A stretch of DNA of 31,007 nucleotides from an uncultured Eisenbergiella sp. (GCA_910585455.1 CAJUEL010000052.1:1-31007); one strand, 5' to 3'. Shown: positions 1 to 8,149, numbered from the stretch's first letter. The notes: generated by a model from the letters alone, not told the origin. Program-made: numbers and translations.

Positions 1-724
1 CGTACTTCTGATCTTCCGTTTCAAAGCAATCGCCGAACAGCTTCTCTTCGATCACAATCGCTTCGTCCATATCGGCATCCAGTCCCTCATTGATCGCCTT
101 CTTGCAGTTGCGGACCGCGATAGGCGCCTGCTTCGCGATGCCTGCCGCCATCTTCTCCGCCGCCGCCATCAGCTCCTCCTGCGGATAAACCGCATTCACC
201 AGACCGATCCGGTAAGCCTCGTCCGCCTTGATGTTGCGCGCGGTGTAGATCATCTGCTTCGCCATGCCTGCGCCGACCAGACGGGCAAGCCTCTGCGTGC
301 CGCCAAAGCCCGGCGTGATGCCCAGCCCCACCTCGGGCTGTCCGAATACCGCATTCTCGGAACAGATGCGGATATCGCAGCTCATGGAGATTTCACAGCC
401 GCCGCCCAGCGCAAAGCCGTTGACTGCCGCGATGACCGGAATCGGGAAGGTTTCCAGCTTGCGGAAAACATCGTTTCCCTTCTTGCCGAAGGCTTCCCCT
501 TCCGCCTTGGTCAGCGTGCTCATCTCACCGATGTCAGCGCCCGCCACGAAGGATTTCGCGCCCGCGCCGGTTAAGACCAGGCAGCGCACCGTGCTCAAAT
601 CCACGCTGTCAAGAGTCTGATCCAGCTCATCCAGGACCGTGGAATTGAGCGCGTTCAGCGCCTTCTCACGGTTGATGGTGATGATCGCATAGCTGCCCTT
701 ACTTTCGTATAAAATGTATTCCAT
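1..724 (-). CDS. crt: Enoyl-CoA hydratase / 3-hydroxybutyryl-CoA dehydratase (crotonase), 3' end cut by window edge
   Basis: Catalyses reversible hydration of crotonyl-CoA to 3-hydroxybutyryl-CoA, a cytoplasmic step of the acetyl-CoA to butyryl-CoA pathway. The visible 241 residues carry the crotonase signature. An AGADIGEM segment lies near residues 61-68, the oxyanion-hole and first catalytic Glu region GFALGGGCE ends at E111, and the second catalytic Glu is E131 in GQPEVGLGITPGFGGTQR. The family is about 260 residues, so only roughly 20 C-terminal residues lie outside the window. The ATG is preceded by GGTGGG about 5 bases upstream, a mediocre ribosome site. It lies downstream of the thiolase on the same strand, 177 bp apart, which fits a butyrate operon; hbd, bcd and etfBA would be expected beyond the left edge (inference). 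Family assignment is firm; the precise short-chain substrate is inferred from the neighbour. Confidence 0.93.
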   Translation of the reverse strand, partial: MEYILYESKGSYAIITINREKALNALNSTVLDELDQTLDSVDLSTVRCLVLTGAGAKSFVAGADIGEMSTLTKAEGEAFGKKGNDVFRKLETFPIPVIAAVNGFALGGGCEISMSCDIRICSENAVFGQPEVGLGITPGFGGTQRLARLVGAGMAKQMIYTARNIKADEAYRIGLVNAVYPQEELMAAAEKMAAGIAKQAPIAVRNCKKAINEGLDADMDEAIVIEEKLFGDCFETEDQKY

Positions 725-832
725 TTTATCCCACCATTGCCTTTCTGTAATAGTTTCTATTCTGTTTGATGCGTTTCTTCTATATATATAATGACATAGC
801 GATAAACCGCATCCAAACATCAAACATAGTTA

Positions 833-864
833 AGAGAATGTCCCAGTTTTATGAGGCATTCTCT
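833..864 (-). other. Inverted repeat in the thiolase-crotonase spacer
   Basis: AGAGAATG and CATTCTCT form an 8-bp perfect stem around a 16-nt loop in the 177-bp gap between thiolase and crotonase. There is no run of T after it on the minus strand, so a strong intrinsic terminator is not supported. It could be an mRNA processing or stability element, or a partial attenuator within the operon. Confidence 0.4.
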
Positions 865-901
865 AACTTTTGGTGTCATGCAGCAGCCTCGCTGCCTTTT
901 A

Positions 902-2083
902 TTACTCTCTCTCTACAATCGTTGCACAGCCCATGCCGCCGCCGATGCACAGAGTCGCCAGTCCTTTCTTCATATCCTTCGCTTCCATCTCATGAAGCAG
1001 TGTCACAAGGATACGGCATCCGGAAGCGCCTACCGGATGTCCCAGAGCGATCGCGCCGCCGTTCGGATTTAACTGCTCGTCCTTAAAGCCAAGATCTCTC
1101 TGCACCGCGATGGACTGCGCCGCAAAAGCCTCGTTCGCTTCAATGACATCGAAATCCTCGATCTTCATGCCGGTCTTTGCCATAACCTTCTTCGTAGCCG
1201 CAACAGGACCGATACCCATGATGGAAGGATCCACGCCTGCCAGCGCGCCTGCAACCCAGGTTGCCATCGGCTTAACGCCCAGCTCCTTTGCCTTCTCTTC
1301 GCTCATCACAACAACCGCAGCAGCGCCGTCATTGATGCCGGACGCATTGCCCGCAGTCACGACGCCGTCTTTCTTGAACGCGGGACGAAGCTTCGCAATT
1401 CCTTCCGCCGTGGTGCCGGGGCGGGGACCCTCATCCTTTGCAAACACGATCGTTTCTTTCTTCTTCTTCACTTCTACAGGAACGATTTCCTTATCGAATG
1501 CGCCGGATTCCTGTGCCGCAACCGCCTTCTGCTGGGAATTTGCCGCAAACGCATCCAGTTCCTCTCTGGTAATGCCCCATTTCTCGCAGATATTCTCCGC
1601 CGTGATGCCCATATGGTAATCGTTGAACGCATCCCACAGCGCATCATGAACCATGGTATCCACCAGCTTACCGTCGTTCATTCTGTAACCATAACGTCCC
1701 TGCATCACCGCATAGGGAGCCATGGACATATTCTCCATACCGCCTGCAACTACGATATCGGCATCCCCCGCCGCGATCATCTGTGCCGCCATGTTCACAC
1801 AATTCAAACCGGAGCCGCACACAACATTAACAGTAACGGCAGGAGTTTCAATCGGAAGACCAGCCTTGATGGAAGACTGACGCGCCACGTTCTGTCCCTG
1901 GCCCGCCTGGATAACGCATCCCATATATACCTGGTCAACCTTGTCCGCAGGAACGCCCGCCCTGTTCAATGCTTCCTTGATTACAATTGCGCCCAGCTCT
2001 GCCGCCGGTGTGGTGCTGAGGGTGCCTCCCATAACGCCGATCGCGGTACGGCAGGCGCCTGCTAAAACAATTTTCTTAGCCAT
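902..2083 (-). CDS. thlA: Acetyl-CoA C-acetyltransferase (thiolase)
   Basis: Condenses two acetyl-CoA to acetoacetyl-CoA, the entry step of clostridial butyrate synthesis. The protein has 393 residues, the normal size for a biosynthetic thiolase. The acyl-accepting cysteine is C89 in VVCGSGLNCV, the catalytic histidine is H349 in GGAIALGHPVGASG, and the second cysteine is C379 in CIGGGMGCA; all three are intact. The ATG has a clear GGAGG ribosome site 7 bases upstream. A consensus-like promoter lies about 85-115 bp upstream, so this is the first gene of an operon that continues into the crotonase. No signal peptide: cytoplasmic. The gene name follows clostridial usage; a degradative role would also be possible from sequence alone. 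Confidence 0.95.
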   Translation of the reverse strand: MAKKIVLAGACRTAIGVMGGTLSTTPAAELGAIVIKEALNRAGVPADKVDQVYMGCVIQAGQGQNVARQSSIKAGLPIETPAVTVNVVCGSGLNCVNMAAQMIAAGDADIVVAGGMENMSMAPYAVMQGRYGYRMNDGKLVDTMVHDALWDAFNDYHMGITAENICEKWGITREELDAFAANSQQKAVAAQESGAFDKEIVPVEVKKKKETIVFAKDEGPRPGTTAEGIAKLRPAFKKDGVVTAGNASGINDGAAAVVVMSEEKAKELGVKPMATWVAGALAGVDPSIMGIGPVAATKKVMAKTGMKIEDFDVIEANEAFAAQSIAVQRDLGFKDEQLNPNGGAIALGHPVGASGCRILVTLLHEMEAKDMKKGLATLCIGGGMGCATIVERE

Positions 2084-2167
2084 GTCTTTTCCTCCATTTG
2101 CCTTTTAATGAAAAACTAAAAAAACCTTCCGGGATTGTCTGACCGTCTGTCAAATCCCATTGCTTTT

Positions 2168-2196
2168 ATTATAGCATAGGCAATCAGGCAGGGCAA
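2168..2196 (-). promoter_or_regulatory. Promoter of the thiolase operon
   Basis: On the minus strand TTGCCC (2191-2196) and TATAAT (2168-2173) are separated by exactly 17 bp. The -10 is perfect and the -35 is a fair match. It lies about 85 bp upstream of the thiolase start. Confidence 0.7.
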
Positions 2197-2234
2197 GGAA
2201 AATTTCAGAAACAATTTATCTACCGCCACGTTTT

Positions 2235-2267
2235 ACACGGTCTGCGCGTTTGCCGCGCAGACCGTGT
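2235..2267. repeat. GC-rich hairpin of the GGTCTGCGCG repeat family
   Basis: A perfect 14-bp stem (2235-2248 with 2254-2267) closes a 5-nt loop. The core GGTCTGCGCG/CGCGCAGACC, and the flanking bases CTACCGcCACG to its left, recur at 25166-25209 between smc and ftsY. It follows the alpha-mannosidase gene but has no U-tract on that strand, so it is better read as a dispersed intergenic palindrome, possibly acting as an mRNA 3'-end stabiliser. Confidence 0.6.
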
Positions 2268-2281
2268 CTGAATTGTTATTA

Positions 2282-5131
2282 TTAAGAAAGCTTCACGCAC
2301 ACTTCCGCCAGCGCAAGGGGCGCCACTTCAAATTCCACATCCTGTCCGTTTATGCTGACTCTGCCTTCCTGCTTCGTCCCGGCGAGATTGACCTGCTCTG
2401 CCCAGGCTACAGGGCTTTCAAAATGCAGTCTGACCGTATCCTTTTGATCCGCCGTTCCATAGGCGCGGACAAGAACACTTCCGTCGCCCTTTGGCAGCAC
2501 TGCGGAAATCACCGCATGCGCCGCGCTTGCCGCAAACAGGCCGCTCTCCATGGGCAGTGTGCCCGGATGGGAATTGGAAGGCTGATAGAACAGGTTTCTG
2601 TTGCAGGCATCCGCCAGCTCCTTTGCCGCCTTCGCATCGGCGCTGCCTGCGCCCAGCCACAGGGTGATATGATGAATCCCCCTCTCCGGATAGGGGTCCG
2701 GGCTGGTGGAGCTGTTGATCAGGGTCAGCGCCAGATGATTGTCCGCTCCTCTGTAGCCGTATTTGCTGTCGCTGACCAGAATCGCGCAGCTTCCCTCTTC
2801 CCGCAGCGCCATGCCGTACTGTAATCCCGGCACATCGTTGTGCAGACCGTTTCTGACCAGCACGCCCGCCGGCACATCGTATTGATACCGGTCTGTTTCA
2901 TAAGCGAGAGGAATGCGATAATCCAGCACCGGAATGATTTCGTTTCCAATCTCGTGCCAATCCACCAGCGTCTCCATTTTCACTGTCTTCGCATGCCGGT
3001 CCAGACTGTAAACCACTTCCAGTCTGGAATCGGCGATTTTGTATACCGCCTTCACGCTCTGGCGAAGCGCGCCGTCCGCTACGCGTTCCAGCAAAAGACA
3101 GCGATCCGCCGGCACAGCCTTGATCTCCCTGCCCACGTTCCAGGCGCTGGAGGTATGGGTTTCCGTCTCGATATAGGTAAAGCCAGCTCCCTCTCCCTTC
3201 GCGATCAGCTCCTCGCCCGTGGCCTTGTCGCACAGGGAGACGATCCGCCCGGAGGTCGCAGAAATCCGCGCCGTCACATGCTCATTTTCCAGCACATAAT
3301 CATCATAGAAGCGGGAAACATGCTCCCTTTCCTGCAGATACGCGCGATAAGTGTCGGGCTCCTTCTGATACAGCACCACGGTGGTATAACCCAGCGCCGG
3401 AACAGTCACGTCCACCAGCACGCGCACATATTTGTGATCCCAGTACTGCTGCAGCGTCTTGTCCGCCAGCTGGAAATCGATATCCTTTCCTGTATAATCC
3501 CGCATCGCAAGGCGGCGTAAGTCTCCCGTCCAATCCCATACGGTCAGCTCTACGACCTGACGGCGCTGCATGGGCAGGGAATTGAAAATATGGAAAATCC
3601 GCGTCCTGCCGCTGCCCCGCTCGGTGCTGGGCACCCCGATGAAGTTCTCAATGCCATAGCCCGCGCCGGCGCCCTCGGACTGGCTGTTATAGGCATCAAT
3701 ATCCACAAGAATCGAGGAAGTATCAATTTTCATTCCAATCGCGCGCATCGCGTTCTGAATCTGGGTGTTTGCCGTTGCGGAGGAGGTCTGGAACAGCCCC
3801 ATCGCATGTTCTCTGGAATCCTGCACGCAGGAACCGGTCAGGATATCATGGAAATGGGTAAAAAGCACATCCCGCCATGCCTGCTCCATTTTTTCCTTCG
3901 CAAAGGGAAAGCCTGTCAGCTTCCCGGCGAGAGACGCCATCGCCTCCGCATCCAGAAGCGACGCCTCCAGCCTGCGGTTGCCCCGCTTGATTCTGCTCTG
4001 GGTCGTATAGCAGCCGGGCGCGAAATAATTCAGCTCCTGCTCCACCACCGGCAGCTGGTCATACACAGACTCCGCCTCTTTGAAAAATTCATGCAAAGTG
4101 CCGAATTTGATCTGCGGATAAATCTTCCAGGTCATCATCTCCAGCGCCCGTTCCACGTCACGCCTGGTCGGGCCGCCGCCGTGATCCCCCACGCCGTAAA
4201 TGACCAGACCAGTGCGCAGTCCCGCGCAGCGTTTGCTGATTTCTAAAAATCCCGCGCCGATATGGGGCGTGATCGCACCGTTATACCAGTTGGGCTCCCG
4301 GTATGCCAGCACTTCCTTCCCGGAGGGCGCCTTGTAACGGTAAAGCGTCAGCTTACGCGCGTTGCCGCGGCAGTGGTAATAATATTTCACATCGCCGAAC
4401 CGGTTGATTTCCGGCACAAAGGCGCTGTGCCCGAAGGTATCGGGGGAGAAGTCCACCTCCAGGCGCTCTGCGCCCCATACCTTCTGCATGTATTCCTTCG
4501 TATATTGAATATGGCGCAGCAGGGATTCTCCTGTGGGCATATTCTTATCCGTTTCCACCCATGCGGTGGCCGTCACTTCCCAACGTCCCTCCGCGATCCG
4601 TTTCTTGATTTCCTCCATCAGCTCCGGATCGTAATCCTCCACGATCTTATAGACCGCGCCCTGGGACTGGGAAAAACAAAAATCCGGATACTGATCCATC
4701 ACGTTTAAAACCGAACGGAAGGTGGCCAGCACGATCGCCACCGTCTCGTTAAAGCTCCACATCCAGTTCATGTCGATGTGGGCGTGAGATGCCAGAATCA
4801 GCTTGTAGCTTTTGGCCTCCGCCGCCACCGGCTCCAGAATTTCCTCCGCCTTTTCGCAATCCTGATTGGTGATCACACCCTGAATTTCCATCCGTTCCAG
4901 CAAATAGTCCAGCGCCTGCTCCAGCACACCGTCAAATCTGCCCTCCTGGTCCTCCGTCAGGTGCAGCACGAATTCCAGCTCGCTGATGATTCTGGTGTTC
5001 GCCCGGTTCGGACGGGTGATGGCAAACTGCTCCTCCTTCGGCATGCCGAAGGTGTCCTCATAACCGAATTTTTCCCGGTTGCCTCCGATGGAGGTCTTCA
5101 GCCTCGTAAATTTCTCTGCGATTCTGCTCAT
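2282..5131 (-). CDS. Alpha-mannosidase, glycoside hydrolase family 38
   Basis: Hydrolyses alpha-mannosidic bonds with retention, using a zinc-bound active site. The 949-residue protein lacks a signal peptide, so it probably trims imported mannosides in the cytoplasm. Zinc-site and catalytic residues are visible. H118 and D120 lie in HAHIDMNW, the nucleophile is D231 in SPDTFGHS, and a further metal histidine is H428 in FHDILTG. The N-terminal catalytic (beta/alpha) domain covers about 110-370, a helical middle domain about 370-460, and beta-rich C-terminal domains follow to the end. The start is preceded by GAGGAG 3 bases upstream, close but acceptable. It stands alone: no transporter or regulator is adjacent, and a terminator separates it from the gene upstream. 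The exact linkage specificity cannot be read from sequence. Confidence 0.93.
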   Translation of the reverse strand: MSRIAEKFTRLKTSIGGNREKFGYEDTFGMPKEEQFAITRPNRANTRIISELEFVLHLTEDQEGRFDGVLEQALDYLLERMEIQGVITNQDCEKAEEILEPVAAEAKSYKLILASHAHIDMNWMWSFNETVAIVLATFRSVLNVMDQYPDFCFSQSQGAVYKIVEDYDPELMEEIKKRIAEGRWEVTATAWVETDKNMPTGESLLRHIQYTKEYMQKVWGAERLEVDFSPDTFGHSAFVPEINRFGDVKYYYHCRGNARKLTLYRYKAPSGKEVLAYREPNWYNGAITPHIGAGFLEISKRCAGLRTGLVIYGVGDHGGGPTRRDVERALEMMTWKIYPQIKFGTLHEFFKEAESVYDQLPVVEQELNYFAPGCYTTQSRIKRGNRRLEASLLDAEAMASLAGKLTGFPFAKEKMEQAWRDVLFTHFHDILTGSCVQDSREHAMGLFQTSSATANTQIQNAMRAIGMKIDTSSILVDIDAYNSQSEGAGAGYGIENFIGVPSTERGSGRTRIFHIFNSLPMQRRQVVELTVWDWTGDLRRLAMRDYTGKDIDFQLADKTLQQYWDHKYVRVLVDVTVPALGYTTVVLYQKEPDTYRAYLQEREHVSRFYDDYVLENEHVTARISATSGRIVSLCDKATGEELIAKGEGAGFTYIETETHTSSAWNVGREIKAVPADRCLLLERVADGALRQSVKAVYKIADSRLEVVYSLDRHAKTVKMETLVDWHEIGNEIIPVLDYRIPLAYETDRYQYDVPAGVLVRNGLHNDVPGLQYGMALREEGSCAILVSDSKYGYRGADNHLALTLINSSTSPDPYPERGIHHITLWLGAGSADAKAAKELADACNRNLFYQPSNSHPGTLPMESGLFAASAAHAVISAVLPKGDGSVLVRAYGTADQKDTVRLHFESPVAWAEQVNLAGTKQEGRVSINGQDVEFEVAPLALAEVCVKLS

Positions 5132-5537
5132 ATTCTCCTCGTTTCTGCGCGGCTTTTGTGCCGACCATGCCTGCGGATACCGCGCCGACGCAGACTGGTC
5201 ATTGCACTATTTGTATTATTTGCTATGTCTTTTTTCTCTGGAATATGACAATTCCATTTTCCTTTTTCTCCACTCCGTATGAAATGAAAGTACCATATTT
5301 TATACAATCTGTAAATTGATTTTTCTCACTTTTTCAAATTTTGGCGTATTTGAACAATATACTGCTTCCAAAATCAACAAAATACATATAGCAAATATAT
5401 CATTTATTTTGTATTAACCATAAATAGAAGAAACGCAGTGGCAAAATGACACGATCCCTGATATCGTCCACTGTCATTCTGCCGCTGCGTTTTTTCACCT
5501 TATACATGCAATAGCTTCATCAAGCGCCCTCCCCGGT
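5132..5537. other. Intergenic stretch upstream of the mannosidase
   Basis: This 406-bp stretch has no credible gene. Its left part (about 5132-5200) is GC-rich and would be the mannosidase leader. The middle (about 5220-5430) is strongly AT-rich and is where a minus-strand promoter should lie, but I could not find a clean -35/-10 pair. The right part holds the terminator at 5430-5493. Short open frames here are not supported by ribosome sites. Confidence 0.6.
5430..5493 (-). terminator. Rho-independent terminator of the CPBP/XRE cassette
   Basis: A roughly 21-bp stem with few mismatches pairs 5430-5450 with 5473-5493 (arms beginning AAACGCAG and ending CTGCGTTT). On the minus strand it is followed by TTTCTTCTATTT; on the plus strand by a run of T. 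It lies just past the stop of the membrane protein gene. Confidence 0.8.
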
Positions 5538-6017
5538 TTATATCCGGCGGGAAATGATTTTGTAAGCAACCACATAGGAGAAGAGGAAGAGGGTCACCAG
5601 AAAGCCTAGGATTTTTACAAGGTAGGGCTCCCACAGCCCGGCGACCAGAAGCGTGACATAAAGCCCCACCAGCAAAACCACCAGCGCCACCTTTGACGCC
5701 ATCGTACTGATCTGGGCGTTTCTCTCATCCGCCTCCTCAACTCTCGCGCTGTGCAGCTTCTTTTCATTCTTCAAAAGCAGAAGGCTCTTTGCCGTCATCA
5801 CGATGCCGCCCAGCGCCAGGCCTGTGCCGACACCGGCATAAAAACCCAGCATCCTGCTGCTAATCTCCACCTCCCACAAAAGCTCTGCGGTAAACGCAAC
5901 GATTGCCGTCGCGATGCCAAGCAGGGTAAATCCCACATAAAAAATCATCCGGTTCCGCACATGTTTGCGATATTCCTCATCCGTTCCCGCCTTTGTCGCG
6001 CAAAAAATTCCTACCAT
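5538..6017 (-). CDS. Four-helix membrane protein, third gene of the XRE cassette
   Basis: This is a 159-residue integral membrane protein with four hydrophobic segments, at about 27-45, 59-75, 109-127 and 132-153. A charged loop of about 30 residues joins helices 2 and 3 (LKNEKKLHSARVEEADERN). I recognise it only as the DUF-type small membrane protein that often follows a short XRE repressor in Firmicutes; no enzymatic motif is visible. The start codon overlaps the XRE stop by 7 bp and has a very strong GGAGGAG ribosome site inside the upstream gene, so translation of the two is coupled. A role alongside the repressor and the CPBP protease is inferred from operon structure only. Confidence 0.8.
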   Translation of the reverse strand: MVGIFCATKAGTDEEYRKHVRNRMIFYVGFTLLGIATAIVAFTAELLWEVEISSRMLGFYAGVGTGLALGGIVMTAKSLLLLKNEKKLHSARVEEADERNAQISTMASKVALVVLLVGLYVTLLVAGLWEPYLVKILGFLVTLFLFSYVVAYKIISRRI

Positions 6018-6220
6018 AGGTTCTCCTCCCCTTCGAATATGAAAATGTCCTCGATCGCCGCATCAAAATACTGGGCGATTTTATGTGCCAGCACCAGCGA
6101 TGCCTTATATTTACCGCCCTCCAGTGAAATAATCGTCTGCCGGGTCACATCCAGCGCATCCGCCAGTTCACTTTGAGAAATTCTGCGCTGCTTGCGCAAT
6201 TCCTGCATTCTGGTTTTCAC
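6011..6220 (-). CDS. Small XRE-family transcriptional repressor
   Basis: A 69-residue stand-alone DNA-binding protein of the Cro/CI (HTH_3) type. The helix-turn-helix spans about residues 6-58, including the typical ISQSELADALDVTRQTIISLE segment; there is no sensor domain. The start is GTG, chosen because GGAGG lies 7 bases upstream and the next ATG (codon 5) has no site. It is the second gene of a CPBP protease - XRE - membrane protein operon, 17 bp after the first and overlapping the third. The likely target is its own promoter, which carries three spaced copies of GTAAAnnGnnC (7155-7211). Such repressors commonly control their own cassette; the inducing signal is unknown. Confidence 0.9.
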   Translation of the reverse strand: MKTRMQELRKQRRISQSELADALDVTRQTIISLEGGKYKASLVLAHKIAQYFDAAIEDIFIFEGEENLW

Positions 6221-6237
6221 TCACGCGCCTCCGTTTT

Positions 6238-7062
6238 CTATATGGAGGACAAAAGCGTCCCCGTATTTTTTTCCACATCACCGAGCTTCTTTTTGCGCAG
6301 CAGCACCAACAGCACGATCAGATAGGGCACACAGGAAATAAGCTGAACCGGGCTGTATGAGGAAACCGTATCCATCAGCGTTTCATTTCCGTAAAGCCCT
6401 GTTGTGATCCCCGCGGCAACATCGATAAACGCATGTAAAAAAACCGTCACCCAGATGCAGCCGGTGCGGAAATAAATCGCCGCAAAGACCATGCCCAGCA
6501 TGGAAGCGACCGCCGTCTGCACCAGCACGCCCACCAGCGCGCCGCTCATGATATTGCTGACATGCGCGAGTCCAAATAGCACGCCGGATATGACCACCGC
6601 TTTCCATATTCCCCCTTTCTCCGTACCGAACTTCTGCAAAAAGAGCGTCGCAATCACGCCCCGGAAAAGAAATTCTTCCGCCACGCCCACGCAGCACATG
6701 CAGGCGAGATACGCGCCGATCAAATACCAGGGCTGCAGCACGCGCGCTCCCTCATATACCGCCAGAAATACGACTATCGAATAGACGCCAATCACCAGCA
6801 GATACATCCCGCATAAAAGCCCCTTTCCAAAGCCGCTTCCCCTGTTTTGCAGCACAGGCAAAAGCCCGGAAACGGCGAGCATGCCCCATGCCAGCGCCGC
6901 GGCAGCGGCCTCCTGTACCAACAGCCGCACATAATAGTTCCCCTCTCCCATCAGCGTCCCCACCAGGAACCCGGCTCCTGTCAAAAACGCCAGAAAAATA
7001 ATTTCCGCCAGAATTCCGTATGCCAGCGTATAATGCCGTGCAAATCCTTTTACTTTCTCCAT
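6238..7062 (-). CDS. CPBP-family intramembrane metalloprotease (CAAX protease/Abi type)
   Basis: A multi-pass membrane protein of 274 residues with the three CPBP active-site motifs. These are E129-E130 with R134 in AEEFLFRG, H167 in LFGLAHVSN, and H210 with D214 in FLHAFIDVAAG. About seven to eight hydrophobic segments fill the rest. Family members cleave prenylated or short peptide substrates in the membrane, and several bacterial ones serve in bacteriocin immunity or self-protection; the substrate here is unknown. I chose ATG 7062 because AGAGG lies 6 bases upstream and the protein then begins right before the first helix. A GTG at 7125 with GGGAGG 9 bases upstream would add 21 basic residues and is a real alternative. 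It heads the operon with the XRE repressor and membrane protein. Confidence 0.88.
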   Translation of the reverse strand: MEKVKGFARHYTLAYGILAEIIFLAFLTGAGFLVGTLMGEGNYYVRLLVQEAAAAALAWGMLAVSGLLPVLQNRGSGFGKGLLCGMYLLVIGVYSIVVFLAVYEGARVLQPWYLIGAYLACMCCVGVAEEFLFRGVIATLFLQKFGTEKGGIWKAVVISGVLFGLAHVSNIMSGALVGVLVQTAVASMLGMVFAAIYFRTGCIWVTVFLHAFIDVAAGITTGLYGNETLMDTVSSYSPVQLISCVPYLIVLLVLLRKKKLGDVEKNTGTLLSSI

Positions 7063-7154
7063 CTTTGTCCTCTTTCCGCCTGTCATGGCTTTTTCATTAC
7101 CGGACCGCCTCAGGGAGCATCCCACAATCCTATGCCTCCCCTTTAAAATGTCCG

Positions 7155-7211
7155 GTTCGCTTTACATTTTTAGTATAGTTCACTTTACTTTTTATGTCAA
7201 GCACATTTTAC
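7155..7211 (-). promoter_or_regulatory. Promoter with three 23-bp-spaced operator repeats for the CPBP/XRE cassette
   Basis: On the minus strand TTGACA (7195-7200) and TATACT (7172-7177) are 17 bp apart, a near-consensus promoter. An 11-bp motif recurs three times at exactly 23-bp steps: GTAAAATGTGC (7201-7211), GTAAAGTGAAC (7178-7188) and GTAAAGCGAAC (7155-7165). The middle copy fills the spacer and the outer two flank the -35 and the start region. This looks like the operator of the co-transcribed XRE repressor (inference). Confidence 0.8.
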
Positions 7212-7245
7212 ATTTTTATTTTCCATCGTTACTCGCGACCTGAAC

Positions 7246-7284
7246 AACCGCTCATAGCGGCTATCCGGAGCGCCATGAGCGGTT
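7246..7284. repeat. Inverted repeat between divergent promoters
   Basis: AACCGCTCAT (7246-7255) pairs with ATGAGCGGTT (7275-7284) around a 19-nt loop. It sits between the leftward CPBP promoter and the rightward SprA-like promoter. A short T run follows on the plus strand. It may insulate the two promoters or be a dispersed palindrome. Confidence 0.45.
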
Positions 7285-7308
7285 TTACTGCCGCGCCCAA
7301 TTTTTTTA

Positions 7309-7337
7309 TTGATTTTTTCGGGGCAAAAGACTATAAT
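7309..7337 (+). promoter_or_regulatory. Promoter of the SprA-like pair
   Basis: TTGATT (7309-7314) and TATAAT (7332-7337) are 17 bp apart, giving a leader of about 43 nt before the first gene. Confidence 0.75.
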
Positions 7338-7387
7338 ATAAGCAGGAAAGTTTCTTTCATAAAAATTCTGTTCAGGGAGGTGAACGT

Positions 7388-8116
7388 ATGATAGATAGTC
7401 TTTTGGGCGTAAACCCGTATTTGAACTATTATCAGTATGGTCAATACAATCAGCACAACCGCAACCTTACGCAGACGGCTACAGAGCAGACCAAATCGAC
7501 GCAGCAGGCACAGGCTACAGGCAAGGTGCACAACACAGTGGCAGTCACCAGGGCGGCTGATCCCGACACGCCGGTTCAACCGGTTCAGGCAGTTCCCCGC
7601 GTAGATATCGAATCCTCCGGCGGAATCGCCCAATTGCTTCCCTTCTTAAGAGAAGGCGCGGATCCGGCAGAGATGGCGGTCCGCATGCGCATGAAGACCT
7701 ACGATCCGGAAAAGGAAGCGCTGGAAGTGGAAAAGGCACTGCATGACAAGACCGTCCAAAAGCGTCTTGACGACAAGCTGTTTGCCAACAAGCCGGAAAA
7801 TCCGATCAATAAGGCCAGAACCAATACCAAAGCGGCTGTGAACAATCCGGATATTTCCTCCAAATCCATAGAGGAAATCATCGCTGAACGCGCTGAAAAC
7901 TCCAAACGTACGCTTGCTGTCAGGGAAAACGCCCGCAAGGCCGCTTCCCCCAAAACCGATGCCACGCAGGAGAAGCGTTCCGTGACAGAACCGGAAGAAC
8001 GCATTGCCGACAGCAGCGCGACACAGAATGCCGCGCGCACAGTTTCTCAGGTGCAGGAAGCGGAAGAAAACAGCACCCCGATCCAGAAGCGGAAGCCGTT
8101 TTTCGCAGTGGCGTAA
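7388..8116 (+). CDS. Uncharacterised paralogue of the SprA-like protein, lacking the metallopeptidase core
   Basis: A 242-residue soluble protein with no signal peptide or membrane segment. Residues 1-107 align closely with the next gene's product: LGVxPY near the start, TGKV at 44-47, DPDTPxQPVQ, LLPFLREGADPAEMAVRMRM at about 83-102, then YDP. The last eleven residues, ending QKRKPFFAVA, are also nearly identical. The middle (about 110-230) is unrelated: charged, low-complexity and helical, with no HExxH and no cysteine pairs. The ATG has AGGGAGGTGA 5 bases upstream, a very strong site. It is probably co-transcribed with the paralogue 89 bp downstream. It could be a partner, decoy or substrate of the second protein; I do not recognise a defined function. 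Confidence 0.8.
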   Translation: MIDSLLGVNPYLNYYQYGQYNQHNRNLTQTATEQTKSTQQAQATGKVHNTVAVTRAADPDTPVQPVQAVPRVDIESSGGIAQLLPFLREGADPAEMAVRMRMKTYDPEKEALEVEKALHDKTVQKRLDDKLFANKPENPINKARTNTKAAVNNPDISSKSIEEIIAERAENSKRTLAVRENARKAASPKTDATQEKRSVTEPEERIADSSATQNAARTVSQVQEAEENSTPIQKRKPFFAVA

Positions 8117-8149
8117 AGCCGGTTCCTCTATTGCCCTGAGAATTTATCA

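Noticed and set aside
2235..2267. Intrinsic terminator of the mannosidase
   Set aside because: The stem is strong, but the minus strand after it reads AAAACG with no T run, and the same hairpin recurs elsewhere.
6991..7125. GTG 7125 as the only start of the CPBP protein
   Set aside because: It has a usable ribosome site, so it is kept as an alternative, but ATG 7062 has better spacing and begins next to the first membrane helix.
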